A DNA stretch of 64,000 nt from an uncultured Clostridia bacterium (lineage in GTDB: Bacteria; Bacillota; Clostridia; Oscillospirales; Acutalibacteraceae): contig CANQBM010000002.1 in the NCBI GenBank assembly GCA_947589575.1, forward strand, positions 227,793-291,792, in the 5' to 3' direction. The stretch's first letter is position 1. Each line of letters begins with the position of its first letter. This document shows positions 8,156-17,715 of the stretch, piece by piece. The notes beneath the pieces are model-generated. The model saw only the letters and a program-made list of their open reading frames with translations. It did not search any database and was not told the origin of the DNA. The translations under genes and the position numbers were made by a program.

Positions 8156-8551
8156 TTAAACCACCTCAATTTCATCATTAAAGGTAAATACCGTTTTTAA
8201 CACATAAGCAGACGTGTTTACATCAACCGTAATTCTCTCTGCCGAAACCGATAGAATATTATAAATACTAAGGCATTTGCAAAGCCTTGAAAAAATTTCG
8301 CCCGCCCTGCTGTTTTCTGTTTTAATCGGAATAAAAATATCTGCAAAAACCGACACGTCTCCGTCACGGTTGCTGTCGTCAACACTTGATGATGAAAGAC
8401 TGATTTTGTCCAGTCCGAACGCCACCGTTTCAACTCCTATCCGAGTCGGCGCAATAGTACAGGGATATGCTTTAATCAGCTTTATATCCGAGAAATAACT
8501 ATCTTCACTTATCACTTTAATCAAATTATCAATTAGGCTCTCAATTTTCAC
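8156..8551 (-). CDS. Connector or tail-terminator-like protein
   Basis: 131 residues. Start chosen at GTG 8551: GGGAG lies eight bases before it, whereas the nearby ATG at 8560 directly abuts that ribosome site. The alternating helix/strand content, with a mid segment (DVSVFADIFIP) and a beta C-terminus (AYVLKTVFTFNDEIEVV), fits the tail-completion class in the third slot after the capsid. No diagnostic motif; assigned by position. Confidence 0.45.
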   Translation of the reverse strand: MKIESLIDNLIKVISEDSYFSDIKLIKAYPCTIAPTRIGVETVAFGLDKISLSSSSVDDSNRDGDVSVFADIFIPIKTENSRAGEIFSRLCKCLSIYNILSVSAERITVDVNTSAYVLKTVFTFNDEIEVV

Positions 8552-8897
8552 CCGTATCATCTCCCGTAAAGCGTTTTAAAATTCCCGTATAATAAATAAC
8601 CTCTTTGCCGAAAAAAACCGCGTCTGCGCGCTTAAACTCATAGCGCTCATTGTCAACAAGCAAAACCGCGTTGTTTGTAAGCGATGTTATATCGTGGTTA
8701 TACGGTCCTATATAAAGATAATACTCGTCACCGCTCACTCCGAGTTCAGTATATTTCGGCTCAAATGCAGTGCTTTTCTTTCTCCATAAATGTGAAATTA
8801 CGGCTCTGACAGGCGTGGAAATCCATTCGCCGTCTTTTAAATAAACGCACCTTCCCGCTTTGTCAAGCTGTTTTTTAATTACATTAGCTTTGTCCAT
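8541..8897 (-). CDS. Head closure / head-tail joining-like protein
   Basis: 118 residues from ATG 8897, which follows the stop of the preceding gene by one base and has GGCGGTG upstream; an earlier in-frame ATG at 8918 would lie inside the neighbour. Beta-rich (DEYYLYIGPYNHDI, AVLLVDNERYEFKRAD), in the stopper slot of the connector. YLYIGP followed by D and ALVVxG-like strands resembles phage minor capsid/stopper proteins of PBSX-like elements (XkdH/I). Moderate certainty. Confidence 0.5.
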   Translation of the reverse strand: MDKANVIKKQLDKAGRCVYLKDGEWISTPVRAVISHLWRKKSTAFEPKYTELGVSGDEYYLYIGPYNHDITSLTNNAVLLVDNERYEFKRADAVFFGKEVIYYTGILKRFTGDDTGEN

Positions 8898-8898
8898 A

Positions 8899-9252
8899 TC
8901 ACACCGCCTTAAACGCAAAAGCGGCGCTTTGCAGTAAATCCCCGCAGTTTTTCAGCGCCATATTCAAAAGCGCCTTTGCCCTTGACACAGAGGATGTGTC
9001 CTTTGTATAGGATACATCCCCTGCTTTAAATGAGGTTATATCGTCATTATCCGAAATTAAAACAATCTGATAATACGCTCTCATAGCACACAGATTAACA
9101 ATACGCACGTCGTTTTTATCCTCGGGATTTTTAAGTTGCGACGCAACGCAGGCTATCGCGTTGTTTATGTAGGATTCATACTCACTGATTTCCTCTTCAC
9201 CGCAATTCAAAGCCTTCATAAGCTCGTCTTTAACTAAGCTGTAATTTGTCAT
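8899..9252 (-). CDS. Head-tail connector (gp6-like adaptor)
   Basis: 117 residues, largely alpha-helical (LVKDELMKAL, ISEYESYINNAIACVASQL, SVSRAKALLNMAL), located right after the capsid gene. That is the place and fold of adaptor proteins that bind the portal and start the connector. It follows the capsid gene by 12 bases. No sequence signature is decisive. Confidence 0.55.
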   Translation of the reverse strand: MTNYSLVKDELMKALNCGEEEISEYESYINNAIACVASQLKNPEDKNDVRIVNLCAMRAYYQIVLISDNDDITSFKAGDVSYTKDTSSVSRAKALLNMALKNCGDLLQSAAFAFKAV

Positions 9253-9264
9253 ATCCGTATTCCT

Positions 9265-10263
9265 TTAATCACTCGATTTGCTGATAACGGTAGCCGCGTC
9301 GCTGTATATGGTTGAAAAGCCTGTGATGGTAGAAATCGTCGCTCTCTCAAGCTGACGGTCAATAAGTTTATCAAATTCAGTAATAATTCCGCCTGCTTGT
9401 ACTTTTTCAATCATATAATTCTTATCAAACGCAAGTAGCGCATTATTAGGAATTGATGAAGAGATAAATGTCTCTGAGCCAAACGGCGTAATCATATTGC
9501 CGGACGCGTAAAAATCAAGACCCGCAAACGAATCTCTGAACTCTGTCATAAAGAGTATTTTTGCGAGCACACTCTGATTAACAATCATTGTAGTCATTTG
9601 ATACGGACTGAAGAATGCCCATAAATTAACTAAATCGGCGTATGAAATAGCGTTTGTCTGAAGAGATTTGGCAATAATATTTTCATCATTGATAATCGTG
9701 TTAATCGCCTGTTCAAATTCACTGTTTGAAATGCAGGTTCCTATATGCTTAAGAGCCGTGGTAAATAAATCAAGCTTTTGGAATTTAATTGCTTCATATG
9801 ATGTAACAATCATCTTTCCGTGCTTTTTAAGTTTAGTAAGCTTTTCATTAAGCTTGATTGTCAGTTCGGGAAGCGCCGCGCCCTCGGCTACCTCTGAAAG
9901 TTCAAAGTCTTTTTTTAAATTTTGGGTAGAAATTGACCTGTAATCCATACTGTCAATTTCAGTTGTAGTTGCAATGATTTTTTCAACTTTGTTATTTCCC
10001 ATTACGCCGAGTTTTACCGCTCTTGAAACATATTCGGGAAAGAGTGCTGACGAATCAGTGGTTGCAAAAAATTTTGATACGGGGTCCGAATTAGAACCGG
10101 AAACCTTAATATCAAATCTTTTAAGCTGTCTTTCATATGCGTCAAGCCCTTCAAGCGAAGTACCTTTGTAATTCTCCGAAGGGTCAAGCTCCTCAAGCGC
10201 CTGAGTAAATGATTTTCCGGTAGTGTAAAGTCCTTTTTCAAGTTTAATGTTATCAAATGCCAT
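9265..10263 (-). CDS. Major capsid protein
   Basis: 332 residues. The N-terminal delta-like region (MAFDNIKLEKGLYTTGKSFT) leads into a conserved stretch (SALFPEYVSRAVKLGV, residues ~68-83) and then ITEF/LTIKLNEKLTKLKKHGKMI-type E-loop/P-domain strands. The C-terminus is DKNYMIEKVQAGGIITEFDKLID. This is the organisation of HK97-fold major capsid proteins of Clostridial prophages. It follows the protease/scaffold gene by 14 bases, as usual. It would assemble the shell into which terminase packages DNA. Confidence 0.75.
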   Translation of the reverse strand: MAFDNIKLEKGLYTTGKSFTQALEELDPSENYKGTSLEGLDAYERQLKRFDIKVSGSNSDPVSKFFATTDSSALFPEYVSRAVKLGVMGNNKVEKIIATTTEIDSMDYRSISTQNLKKDFELSEVAEGAALPELTIKLNEKLTKLKKHGKMIVTSYEAIKFQKLDLFTTALKHIGTCISNSEFEQAINTIINDENIIAKSLQTNAISYADLVNLWAFFSPYQMTTMIVNQSVLAKILFMTEFRDSFAGLDFYASGNMITPFGSETFISSSIPNNALLAFDKNYMIEKVQAGGIITEFDKLIDRQLERATISTITGFSTIYSDAATVISKSSD

Positions 10264-10277
10264 AACTGTTTTTCCTC

Positions 10278-11246
10278 CTAAATTTTATAATTTGAATGAA
10301 CGTTGTTTGATTTCTGTGATTTTTCCGGTTTGAGCTGTAATGATATATCACCGCTTGCGTTAGTTTTCAAAAACGCTTTTTTAAATGACAAAAGCTCCTT
10401 GGTAGTCATAACCTGTGCAACACCGCTGAAAATATTTAAATCCATATCCGGCATAGCCTTTGCGCAAAGACCTACAACTTCATTTGTAAGATTTTTCTTG
10501 TATTCTCTGCCAAGAACTGCCTCCTCGTTCAGACTGTCAATATGATTTAAAATTTCGTCAGCCTGGATTTTTGAAAGTGTTACGCTGCTGTTACAGCTCT
10601 TAAGTGTATTAATAATATCTGTCATATTTGCATCTTCCTTTTTAAAATTAAATGACTTTGTTACTCCTGCCTCACGTTGGGCAGGAACGGCTACAAAGCT
10701 GAATTCATAGGCGTCTTTAACATCCGAAAGAACAGAATATGCAGTCTTTCCTTTATATTCATGTCCTCCGATATGCTCGCAAACCACGCTCCTTTTGTCA
10801 CATCCGCAAATTGAGCAAGTGCTTTTTGCAAGAGAGCAGGATACGGAAACCTCTTTCTTTATTCCTGCTTCAATATCGGTTATAAGGGGCATATTTTCAT
10901 CGCTTTTAACCATATACGCCTTTGCCTTAAGCTGATAAAAATCTTCTCCGTCCGCAGTTTTCTTTCCCTCAACTTTTTCAAGCCAGGTGTCAAAAATTCT
11001 TGCCTTCTGGTCTGTTGCTCTCATCGAGTGATCAAATATTCCCGTCTTGCCTAAAAATTTTTCTTTAAGCTGTTCCAATGCCTGAACTGAAAACTTTTCA
11101 TAATCTCTGTCTATATCGTTATTGCACAGCGCAACGCTGAACACATAAAGGCTGTCTTCGTTAAAATCACTTCTTGTAAAACTGTTGATTTTTTCCAAAT
11201 CAGTATTTTTTGGTGAAATACTTTTTTCAACATATCCAACTGTCAT
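10278..11246 (-). CDS. Prohead protease / scaffold-like protein
   Basis: 322 residues between portal and capsid. The first ~205 residues look like the XkdF/prohead protease type: DRDYEKFSVQALEQLKEKFLGKTGIFDHSM, then a Cys cluster (CSICGCDKRSVVCEHIGGH) and YEFSFVAVPAQREAGVTK. The last ~115 residues are helical and scaffold-like. An internal ATG with its own ribosome site at the domain border suggests a separately translated scaffold. The start overlaps the portal stop by four bases. Whether it is an active serine protease cannot be settled from the motifs seen. Confidence 0.65.
   Translation of the reverse strand: MTVGYVEKSISPKNTDLEKINSFTRSDFNEDSLYVFSVALCNNDIDRDYEKFSVQALEQLKEKFLGKTGIFDHSMRATDQKARIFDTWLEKVEGKKTADGEDFYQLKAKAYMVKSDENMPLITDIEAGIKKEVSVSCSLAKSTCSICGCDKRSVVCEHIGGHEYKGKTAYSVLSDVKDAYEFSFVAVPAQREAGVTKSFNFKKEDANMTDIINTLKSCNSSVTLSKIQADEILNHIDSLNEEAVLGREYKKNLTNEVVGLCAKAMPDMDLNIFSGVAQVMTTKELLSFKKAFLKTNASGDISLQLKPEKSQKSNNVHSNYKI
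10623..10645 (-). promoter_or_regulatory. Internal ribosome binding site for an in-frame scaffold
   Basis: Inside the protease/scaffold gene, AAAAAGGAAG precedes an in-frame ATG (10623-10625) by about 9 bases, at the start of MTDIINTLKSC. Initiation here would give a 115-residue scaffold from the same frame, as known for lambda Nu3 and similar phages. Inference from spacing and domain position. Confidence 0.4.
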
Positions 11247-12367
11247 ACCGAATTCTCCTTTTTGATTTTAGCTGCCTGGGCAAGATAAAGCTCCGCCTTG
11301 GCGCTGTCGCACTCATCCTGAAGCGTAATATCGTCCCAAACTACATCGGCAATACGTTGCTCCCCGTTTAATGCAAGATACATATTTCCGATTTTATTTA
11401 TTACCGGAGTAAGTATACGCCTGTATGACTCAAGCTCAGTTGTAAGAATATCCGCCTGCTGCATACTCATCCTCTCTGTTGACGACCAACTGAGCCCGAG
11501 CATAAACGGAGGCAGACCCGTCTTGGCAACAATTTGCTCAAGAAGCTGTCTTACAGGTATTTCACTGTCAAGACAAACATTGTCAGAGCCGATTACCTGA
11601 ACGCTTACGTCGCCGACCGCCACAAAATCCTTGACGCTGTTTGAGTCCATAGCATCTTTCCACGCCTCAGCAATTATTCCCGCTTTGCTTTGAGCGTCAT
11701 CATTGTCAGCGTCACTGCCGGGCTTGCAGACAACCGCATACCTTACGTTGCCTGCGTGTTCCCAATTTTCACCGATTGTACGATAAATTTTCATAAGAAT
11801 ATCACTTATAAACGGCAATCCCTGTAAAATACTTGTACCGCACAGACTGCCCGGCTTAGGATTAAGTACGGAATAAAGAATAAGAGAAGGATTGGAAAGC
11901 TTTTCATTACAGGTATAAAAATCGACGTCAATACCGTTGTCAGCTCTTTTTAATTCAAGCTCCGACAGCTCGCTGTTATAAAGAGCATAAATTCCGCCGT
12001 TTCCTATAACTATTTCCCCTATTGCCGTACCGAAAGTCAAAAGCTGATTAAGATAATTTGAAATAAAAGACGATATTCCCTGCTGTGTTCCACCTACGTT
12101 GATACCGTCAAAATATCTGTTCATTCTTAAATCAAGCATTTCGTCGCCTGTTTCAAAATGAAAGCCCTCAGTCAACCTGACAATTTTGTTAATTGCCGAA
12201 TCAATAATCGGCACCGCCTCACGAATTGAGGCGTAGACTCTTGACTCGCCGTTCATAGGAATGTATGAAGAAAGCTGAAAATAAGGATGCCTTGCGCGTG
12301 ATGAGGTCTGCACCGAGTACGCCGATAAAGCACCGCTTTTCTTTTTTTTGAAATTTAATAAGCCCAA
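11243..12367 (-). CDS. Phage portal protein
   Basis: 374 residues directly downstream of the terminase large subunit. Features typical of portal proteins: VPIIDSAINKIVRLTEGF near residue 50, a central beta-rich clip/stem (AVVCKPG), IVAKTGLPPFMLGLSWSSTERMSMQQAD near 275-300, and a C-terminal helical crown. Twelve copies would form the DNA channel at one capsid vertex. It is somewhat short (many are 420-500 residues), in line with the compact cassette. Confidence 0.8.
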   Translation of the reverse strand: MGLLNFKKKKSGALSAYSVQTSSRARHPYFQLSSYIPMNGESRVYASIREAVPIIDSAINKIVRLTEGFHFETGDEMLDLRMNRYFDGINVGGTQQGISSFISNYLNQLLTFGTAIGEIVIGNGGIYALYNSELSELELKRADNGIDVDFYTCNEKLSNPSLILYSVLNPKPGSLCGTSILQGLPFISDILMKIYRTIGENWEHAGNVRYAVVCKPGSDADNDDAQSKAGIIAEAWKDAMDSNSVKDFVAVGDVSVQVIGSDNVCLDSEIPVRQLLEQIVAKTGLPPFMLGLSWSSTERMSMQQADILTTELESYRRILTPVINKIGNMYLALNGEQRIADVVWDDITLQDECDSAKAELYLAQAAKIKKENSV

Positions 12368-12371
12368 AGCC

Positions 12372-13631
12372 TCATTTCCTTTCTATTGCAAGGGAGATAA
12401 ACGAATTTGCCGGCCTGCGTTTATTTAAAACAGACATAACAAAATAGCGTATATCGTCCATTGCGTGATCGTTTTCCTTTTTCGGAGCGTCTCTTTTAAG
12501 ACTGTTGTCCCAGCGGTAAACGGAAAATTCCCTTATCGTATCGGCACAAACAGGCGAGATAAATATTTCATCGTTTTTAAGTGCCTGACATACTCGGTTT
12601 ATCCCTGTAAGCACATCATTATCGGCTTTGATAACCCTGTACTTATTGTGCCGTAATACTGTCTGAATAAAAGACGCTGCCGACGGGTCAATAATAAGTG
12701 CTTTTATATTTCTGCCGCCCGCAAGCTTTTCAATAGCAGTATAATATTCCTCATCCGTAAGCTGTACTCCTTTATCACGGCTTGAATGGTAATATTCATC
12801 AATTCTGTACCAGCCGTTGTCCCCTTTACCCCACAGCCCTATGGAAAAGGGATTTACAGTACCGTAGTCGCAGGACAGATAATATTCGCTTATTGACCCC
12901 TCATACCTTTTAATATGACGGTTTTGGTCAAACATAGGATATACAAGACCGTCCGCCGTCACCCATTTACCCTCTACAAAGCGTTCGTAAAACGCTCCCG
13001 AATAAAGGCTTTTATATCGGTTTTTCACTGCGTCTGAGAGCGATGGATTATCATCCATAGTAAAATGAACATAAAGCACATTTTTTTCCTCCCGCTTTTT
13101 TATCCATTCCGAATAAAACCAGTGGTACGGATGCTCAGGATTGCAGTTGAAGAAATATTTGGATTTTTCAAGTGAGCATCGCGCTATGGCCTGCTCCACA
13201 AACGAGCGCGGCATAAGCGCCGCCTCGTCAAACATTACTCCGCCTAACGTCATTCCCTGAATTAACGATGCTGATGATTCGTCCCTTCCTCCGAAAAGAT
13301 AAAATCTGTTTACAAATCTGCCCCTTGATATTTCCAAATAGTTTCTGCTGATTTTAAAGTCACAGCCAAAGCCTAATTCACTCAGCACAGGTAAAATCGG
13401 CGTTATTACATTCCGTCTCAGAGAAGCAATCGTCTTTCCGCAAAGCGCAAAGGATGTATTGCTGAAATTGTAAAACGCCCAGCATATAAAGGATAAGCTC
13501 ATACAAAGCGTTTTTCCGCTTCTAACAGCGCCGTCGCAGATTATACCGTTTCTGTTATTTACGATGCTGCCCTTGCACCACCAGTTTAAAACAAATAACT
13601 GCTTTTTAGAAAAGGGAACGAAGCTACTCAT
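12372..13631 (-). CDS. Terminase large subunit
   Basis: 419 residues with both terminase domains. The ATPase has Walker A GAVRSGKT at residues 34-41 and Walker B VMFDEA at about 132-137. The RNase H-like nuclease has first acidic motif DYGTVNPFSIG near 249 and LIIDPSA near 310, with a final MDDIRYFVMS acidic motif. All key residues seem present, so packaging and cleavage activity is plausible. PBSX-like family. The start overlaps the small subunit gene by 8 bases. Confidence 0.9.
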   Translation of the reverse strand: MSSFVPFSKKQLFVLNWWCKGSIVNNRNGIICDGAVRSGKTLCMSLSFICWAFYNFSNTSFALCGKTIASLRRNVITPILPVLSELGFGCDFKISRNYLEISRGRFVNRFYLFGGRDESSASLIQGMTLGGVMFDEAALMPRSFVEQAIARCSLEKSKYFFNCNPEHPYHWFYSEWIKKREEKNVLYVHFTMDDNPSLSDAVKNRYKSLYSGAFYERFVEGKWVTADGLVYPMFDQNRHIKRYEGSISEYYLSCDYGTVNPFSIGLWGKGDNGWYRIDEYYHSSRDKGVQLTDEEYYTAIEKLAGGRNIKALIIDPSAASFIQTVLRHNKYRVIKADNDVLTGINRVCQALKNDEIFISPVCADTIREFSVYRWDNSLKRDAPKKENDHAMDDIRYFVMSVLNKRRPANSFISLAIERK

Positions 13632-13959
13632 AAAAGTGTTCCTCTCCCTCCGGTCTCACGTTCTGCGCGCTTTTTTCAAGCGCCTCATAAAATGAAACAG
13701 CACTCTGTCCGTCATCAAAGCCTATAACCTCTCTCAGCTTTTCAAGCGCTTTTATCCTGTCAAAAAACTTAATTTCCATACCTCCGCCTTTCTGCTTTTT
13801 TATTTCGCTTACGCAAAACAAATCAAGCTTCGGCAAAATAGAAAGTATGTTTTCGTCCGACTCAAAAAGAAGTGTTACCGCATCCTGAATATCACCAAAG
13901 GCAAGGCGCCTTAAACCGTCGACCACGTCTTTTTGAGTGACCTTTTTTCTCCGTGACAT
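13624..13959 (-). CDS. Terminase small subunit-like DNA-binding protein
   Basis: 111 residues, first gene of the cassette, with AGGAGATG before the ATG. A basic N-terminus (MSRRKKVTQKDVVDGLRRLA) leads into a helix-turn-helix-like region, followed by a helical oligomerisation part (RIKALEKLREVIGF). It overlaps the large subunit gene. Small subunits recognise the packaging site and regulate the large subunit. Assigned from order, size and the helical N-terminus. Confidence 0.7.
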   Translation of the reverse strand: MSRRKKVTQKDVVDGLRRLAFGDIQDAVTLLFESDENILSILPKLDLFCVSEIKKQKGGGMEIKFFDRIKALEKLREVIGFDDGQSAVSFYEALEKSAQNVRPEGEEHFYE

Positions 13960-14041
13960 ACAATCATCTCCTTAGGCAAAGCAGTCAAAGTCCTGAAACG
14001 GTTAAACGTCTGCTTTGCTTGACCGATATTTGCAGAACAAA

Positions 14042-14078
14042 AAAACGCCCTGCACTAATGGAGTGTACAGGACGTTTT
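14042..14078 (-). terminator. Terminator/attenuator just inside the cassette promoter
   Basis: Imperfect stem pairing ACGTCCTG.CACT with AGTG.CAGGGCGT, followed on the minus strand by seven T. It begins almost at the expected start site of the promoter at 14076-14104, so the operon should be strongly attenuated unless the hairpin is overcome. Confidence 0.55.
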
Positions 14079-14104
14079 ATAGAGTAAAACAGCTATAATT
14101 TCAA
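14076..14104 (-). promoter_or_regulatory. Promoter of the phage-derived cassette
   Basis: Minus-strand TTGAAA (14099-14104), 17-base spacer, TATAAA (14076-14081). It points into the terminase genes but is followed at once by a terminator-like hairpin. Confidence 0.5.
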
Positions 14105-14158
14105 CAAAAAAAGCAATAATAAAATTTTTTAACGCCGTTTATTCATATTACAGCTATA

Positions 14159-14187
14159 TTGACTGTTATATAAATATTTGATAAAAT
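14159..14187 (+). promoter_or_regulatory. Promoter of the zinc-ribbon membrane protein gene
   Basis: TTGACT (14159-14164), 17-base spacer, TAAAAT (14182-14187), about 30 bases before the start codon. Confidence 0.55.
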
Positions 14188-14220
14188 GAATTTAACAAAA
14201 GACGAAAAGAGTGATTATAT

Positions 14221-14688
14221 ATGTATTGCAGTAAATGCGGTCAGCAGATTTCTGACAGGGTATATTATTGTGAGCACTGCGGAGAACCCGTAAACAAGCC
14301 TTATACCCAGCAGCCCTTCAATTCACGGGAAAATACTAACCGGACCTATCAACAGGTTCCTCCTCAGTTTAATCAATACACACCCGAGGCTTATGAGTAT
14401 ATGATAATGACAAAGATTGATGAGGTGAAAACCTTCGGAATTATTGCAATCATAGCAGGTCTGTTTATTCCTATTCTCGGTATTTTGCTCGGATGTATCG
14501 GTATAAGTAAATTAAATGACATTCCTCTTTCAAATCAATACAGATTAGAAAGCGAGCTTAAAAAGAAAAAAGCAAAAAACCTCTGTATTGCAGGAATTGT
14601 TATTCCCATTGTACTATGGATACTTGCGGTTATTTTTATAATACTTTTTTTAAATATTGTAGGATATGGAATTTTATCCGCGCTTTAA
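14221..14688 (+). CDS. Zinc-ribbon membrane protein (DUF4190-like)
   Basis: 155 residues. N-terminal zinc ribbon with two CxxC pairs (MYCSKCGQQ, YYCEHCGEP, residues 1-22), a Gln/Pro/Asn-rich linker, then two long membrane helices near residues 76-95 and 120-148. Proteins of this layout are common in Clostridia, of unknown role, and are probably small membrane adaptors. It is monocistronic with its own promoter and bidirectional terminator. It stands opposite to the phage cassette and marks its right boundary. Confidence 0.65.
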   Translation: MYCSKCGQQISDRVYYCEHCGEPVNKPYTQQPFNSRENTNRTYQQVPPQFNQYTPEAYEYMIMTKIDEVKTFGIIAIIAGLFIPILGILLGCIGISKLNDIPLSNQYRLESELKKKKAKNLCIAGIVIPIVLWILAVIFIILFLNIVGYGILSAL

Positions 14689-14691
14689 CAT

Positions 14692-14727
14692 AAAAGCTGC
14701 CCCGAATATTTCGGGGCAGCTTTTATA
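14692..14727. terminator. Bidirectional terminator
   Basis: AAAAGCTGCCCCGAA/TTCGGGGCAGCTTTT stem flanked by A and T runs. It serves the convergent zinc-ribbon gene and the M23 gene. Confidence 0.85.
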
Positions 14728-14733
14728 ATCTGT

Positions 14734-15447
14734 CTATTCGCTTTTTGCCATAACGTCAAGAGGGTTGACATACTTTCCGTCAATAAGCGTTTCAAAGTGG
14801 AGATGGCTCTCGCTTTTAAGTTCAAACGGAACTGTTCCGAGTGTGCCCAGAGTCTGTCCTATCGTAACATAATCTCCCTCGGAAACATTAATTGTTTCAA
14901 GTCCGCAATATCTCGCGACAAGTTTACCGCCGTGGTCAATTTCAATAACCTTTCCGAGAAGATTGTCCTTTTTAACCGATATTACAAGACCGTCATTGAT
15001 TGCGCACACTTTACCGCCTGTTGAACACTTAAAATCAACTGCGGTATGAGAACGGTAATCCCCCATTGTTTCATTCCTGACAAGCTCCTCACTGTAGCCT
15101 GCAACGGCCGTTTCCTCACATGGATACTTGTAAAATGATTTGTACGGAGTATTTGTATCCCCAGCCTGCATAGTAGCCTTTTGAGTTGTAGTTGTCGTCT
15201 TTTTATTTTCAGCCGTGGTACTGTTATCTCTTTCGGTTTTCTGCTCAGTGGTGCTTTCCTTGACTGTTACCCTTTTCTGCACCTCTGTGGTTTGAGTTTG
15301 TTTTACAGTTGTCGCCTCGTTTACAAGCTCATTTTTTGCGCTCTGTGTTGAAAAATAAACTATAAGTCCGAGCGCAATAATACAAAGGCATATAACTGAA
15401 AATAACGCTCTTAAATTTCTATTATTTGGTTTGTCTTTTGTTGCCAT
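14734..15447 (-). CDS. M23 (LytM) peptidase-like protein, probable SpoIIQ
   Basis: 237 residues: short cytoplasmic N-terminus, one membrane helix (residues ~15-33), a Thr/Glu-rich linker and a LytM domain near 130-230. The zinc ligands appear present: SHTAVDF (H...D) and HLHFE (HxH). The pattern LLGKVIEIDHGGKLVARY, then YVTIGQTLGT resembles SpoIIQ, the forespore membrane protein that pairs with SpoIIIAH during engulfment; Clostridial SpoIIQ keeps the catalytic site. Otherwise it is a generic cell-wall endopeptidase. Moderate confidence in the sporulation role. Confidence 0.6.
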   Translation of the reverse strand: MATKDKPNNRNLRALFSVICLCIIALGLIVYFSTQSAKNELVNEATTVKQTQTTEVQKRVTVKESTTEQKTERDNSTTAENKKTTTTTQKATMQAGDTNTPYKSFYKYPCEETAVAGYSEELVRNETMGDYRSHTAVDFKCSTGGKVCAINDGLVISVKKDNLLGKVIEIDHGGKLVARYCGLETINVSEGDYVTIGQTLGTLGTVPFELKSESHLHFETLIDGKYVNPLDVMAKSE

Positions 15448-15530
15448 AAAAATAACACCTCACAAGCATTATTGCCTGCCGTATTAAATTTTATGCAAAA
15501 AATTTCTTTTATTAGTTTTTATTAAATAAA

Positions 15531-15558
15531 AAGTACCTGCCAATTATGACAGGTACTT
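15531..15558 (-). terminator. Terminator of gdhA
   Basis: Nine-base-pair stem AAGTACCTG/CAGGTACTT followed by TTTTTATTT on the minus strand. Confidence 0.8.
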
Positions 15559-15572
15559 AATTATTTAAGCTA

Positions 15573-17024
<1,452 letters not shown>

Positions 17025-17157
17025 ATTTTTTTGCATATTTATACATTTTGCGTATAAATGGTAAAATTTTTAATTTTCAGTTTAAAAAAATTATCATAAG
17101 TGATAGAATGTTTTAAAGAAAATATAAGCGTTATTTAATTATATGCAGGGTAAAACT

Positions 17158-17646
17158 ATGAAATTTAGAGAATTAAGAAGAAAAAATCAGCTTTTGTCCA
17201 AACAAGAAACGACAGATATACTAAACCGGAATACTTCGGGGACACTTGCCTGCGCCGGTGACAATGACTATCCGTATGCTGTACCGCTGAGTTATGTTTA
17301 CAGTGACGGAAAAATATACTTTCACTGTGCATTAACAGGGCATAAGCTTGATGCAATCAAACAAAACAGCAAGGTGTCATTTTGTGTAATAGACTGCGAT
17401 AATGTCAAACCCGAAGAATACACAACATATTACAAAAGCGTCATAGTGTTCGGAAAAATCAGAATTATTGAAAACCCCGATGAAAAAAGAAAAGCTCTTG
17501 AAATACTCGCAAAAAAATATTCACCAAACGACGATAACGGCATTCTAAAAGAAATCGACGGTTCTTTTGGCAGAGTATGTATGCTTGAGCTTGAAATTGA
17601 GCATATAACGGGCAAAGCGGCTAAAGAGCTTATTAAAAACAATTAA
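17158..17646 (+). CDS. Pyridoxamine 5'-phosphate oxidase-like flavin protein (NimA type)
   Basis: 162 residues from ATG 17158; an ATG 15 bases upstream has no ribosome site. MKFRELRRKNQLLS at the N-terminus, then GTLACAGDNDYPYAVPLSYVY and KIYFHCALTGHKLDAI are characteristic of the split-barrel FMN-binding family that includes 5-nitroimidazole reductase-like NimA proteins. A conserved histidine (HCAL, HKLD) is present. The true substrate of most members is unknown. Monocistronic and divergent from gdhA. Confidence 0.8.
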   Translation: MKFRELRRKNQLLSKQETTDILNRNTSGTLACAGDNDYPYAVPLSYVYSDGKIYFHCALTGHKLDAIKQNSKVSFCVIDCDNVKPEEYTTYYKSVIVFGKIRIIENPDEKRKALEILAKKYSPNDDNGILKEIDGSFGRVCMLELEIEHITGKAAKELIKNN

Positions 17647-17672
17647 ATTTTTTCTTTATGTAAATAAATAAT

Positions 17673-17708
17673 AAAAATACCTGCAGTTTTTATACCGCAG
17701 GTATTTTT
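17673..17708. terminator. Bidirectional terminator
   Basis: Stem AAAAATACCTGC/GCAGGTATTTTT with A and T runs on both sides, shared by the convergent NimA-like and rubrerythrin genes. Confidence 0.85.
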
Positions 17709-17715
17709 TATGAGA

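Larger units (their letters stand above)
3845..14104 (-). mobile_element. Phage-derived capsid-plus-baseplate cassette (domesticated or defective prophage)
   Basis: Sixteen genes on one strand run from a promoter at 14076-14104 to a terminator at 3845-3868. The order is terminase small and large subunits, portal, protease/scaffold, capsid, three connector-type proteins, a 29-codon ORF, LysM protein, hub, spike, gp25-like, J-like, I-like and a fibre-like protein. All frames are intact and tightly packed. There is no integrase, repressor, replication, holin/endolysin, tail tube, sheath or tape-measure gene. The order resembles PBSX/xkd elements with the middle tail block missing. No flanking att repeats were noticed. 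Confidence 0.75.

Noticed and set aside
3845..14104. Intact inducible prophage
   Set aside because: No integrase, att repeats, repressor, replication or lysis genes and no tail tube/sheath/tape measure were found.
3845..14104. Simple phage-tail-like bacteriocin (tailocin)
   Set aside because: A tailocin keeps sheath and tube and loses the head. Here the head and terminase are kept and the tail shaft is missing.
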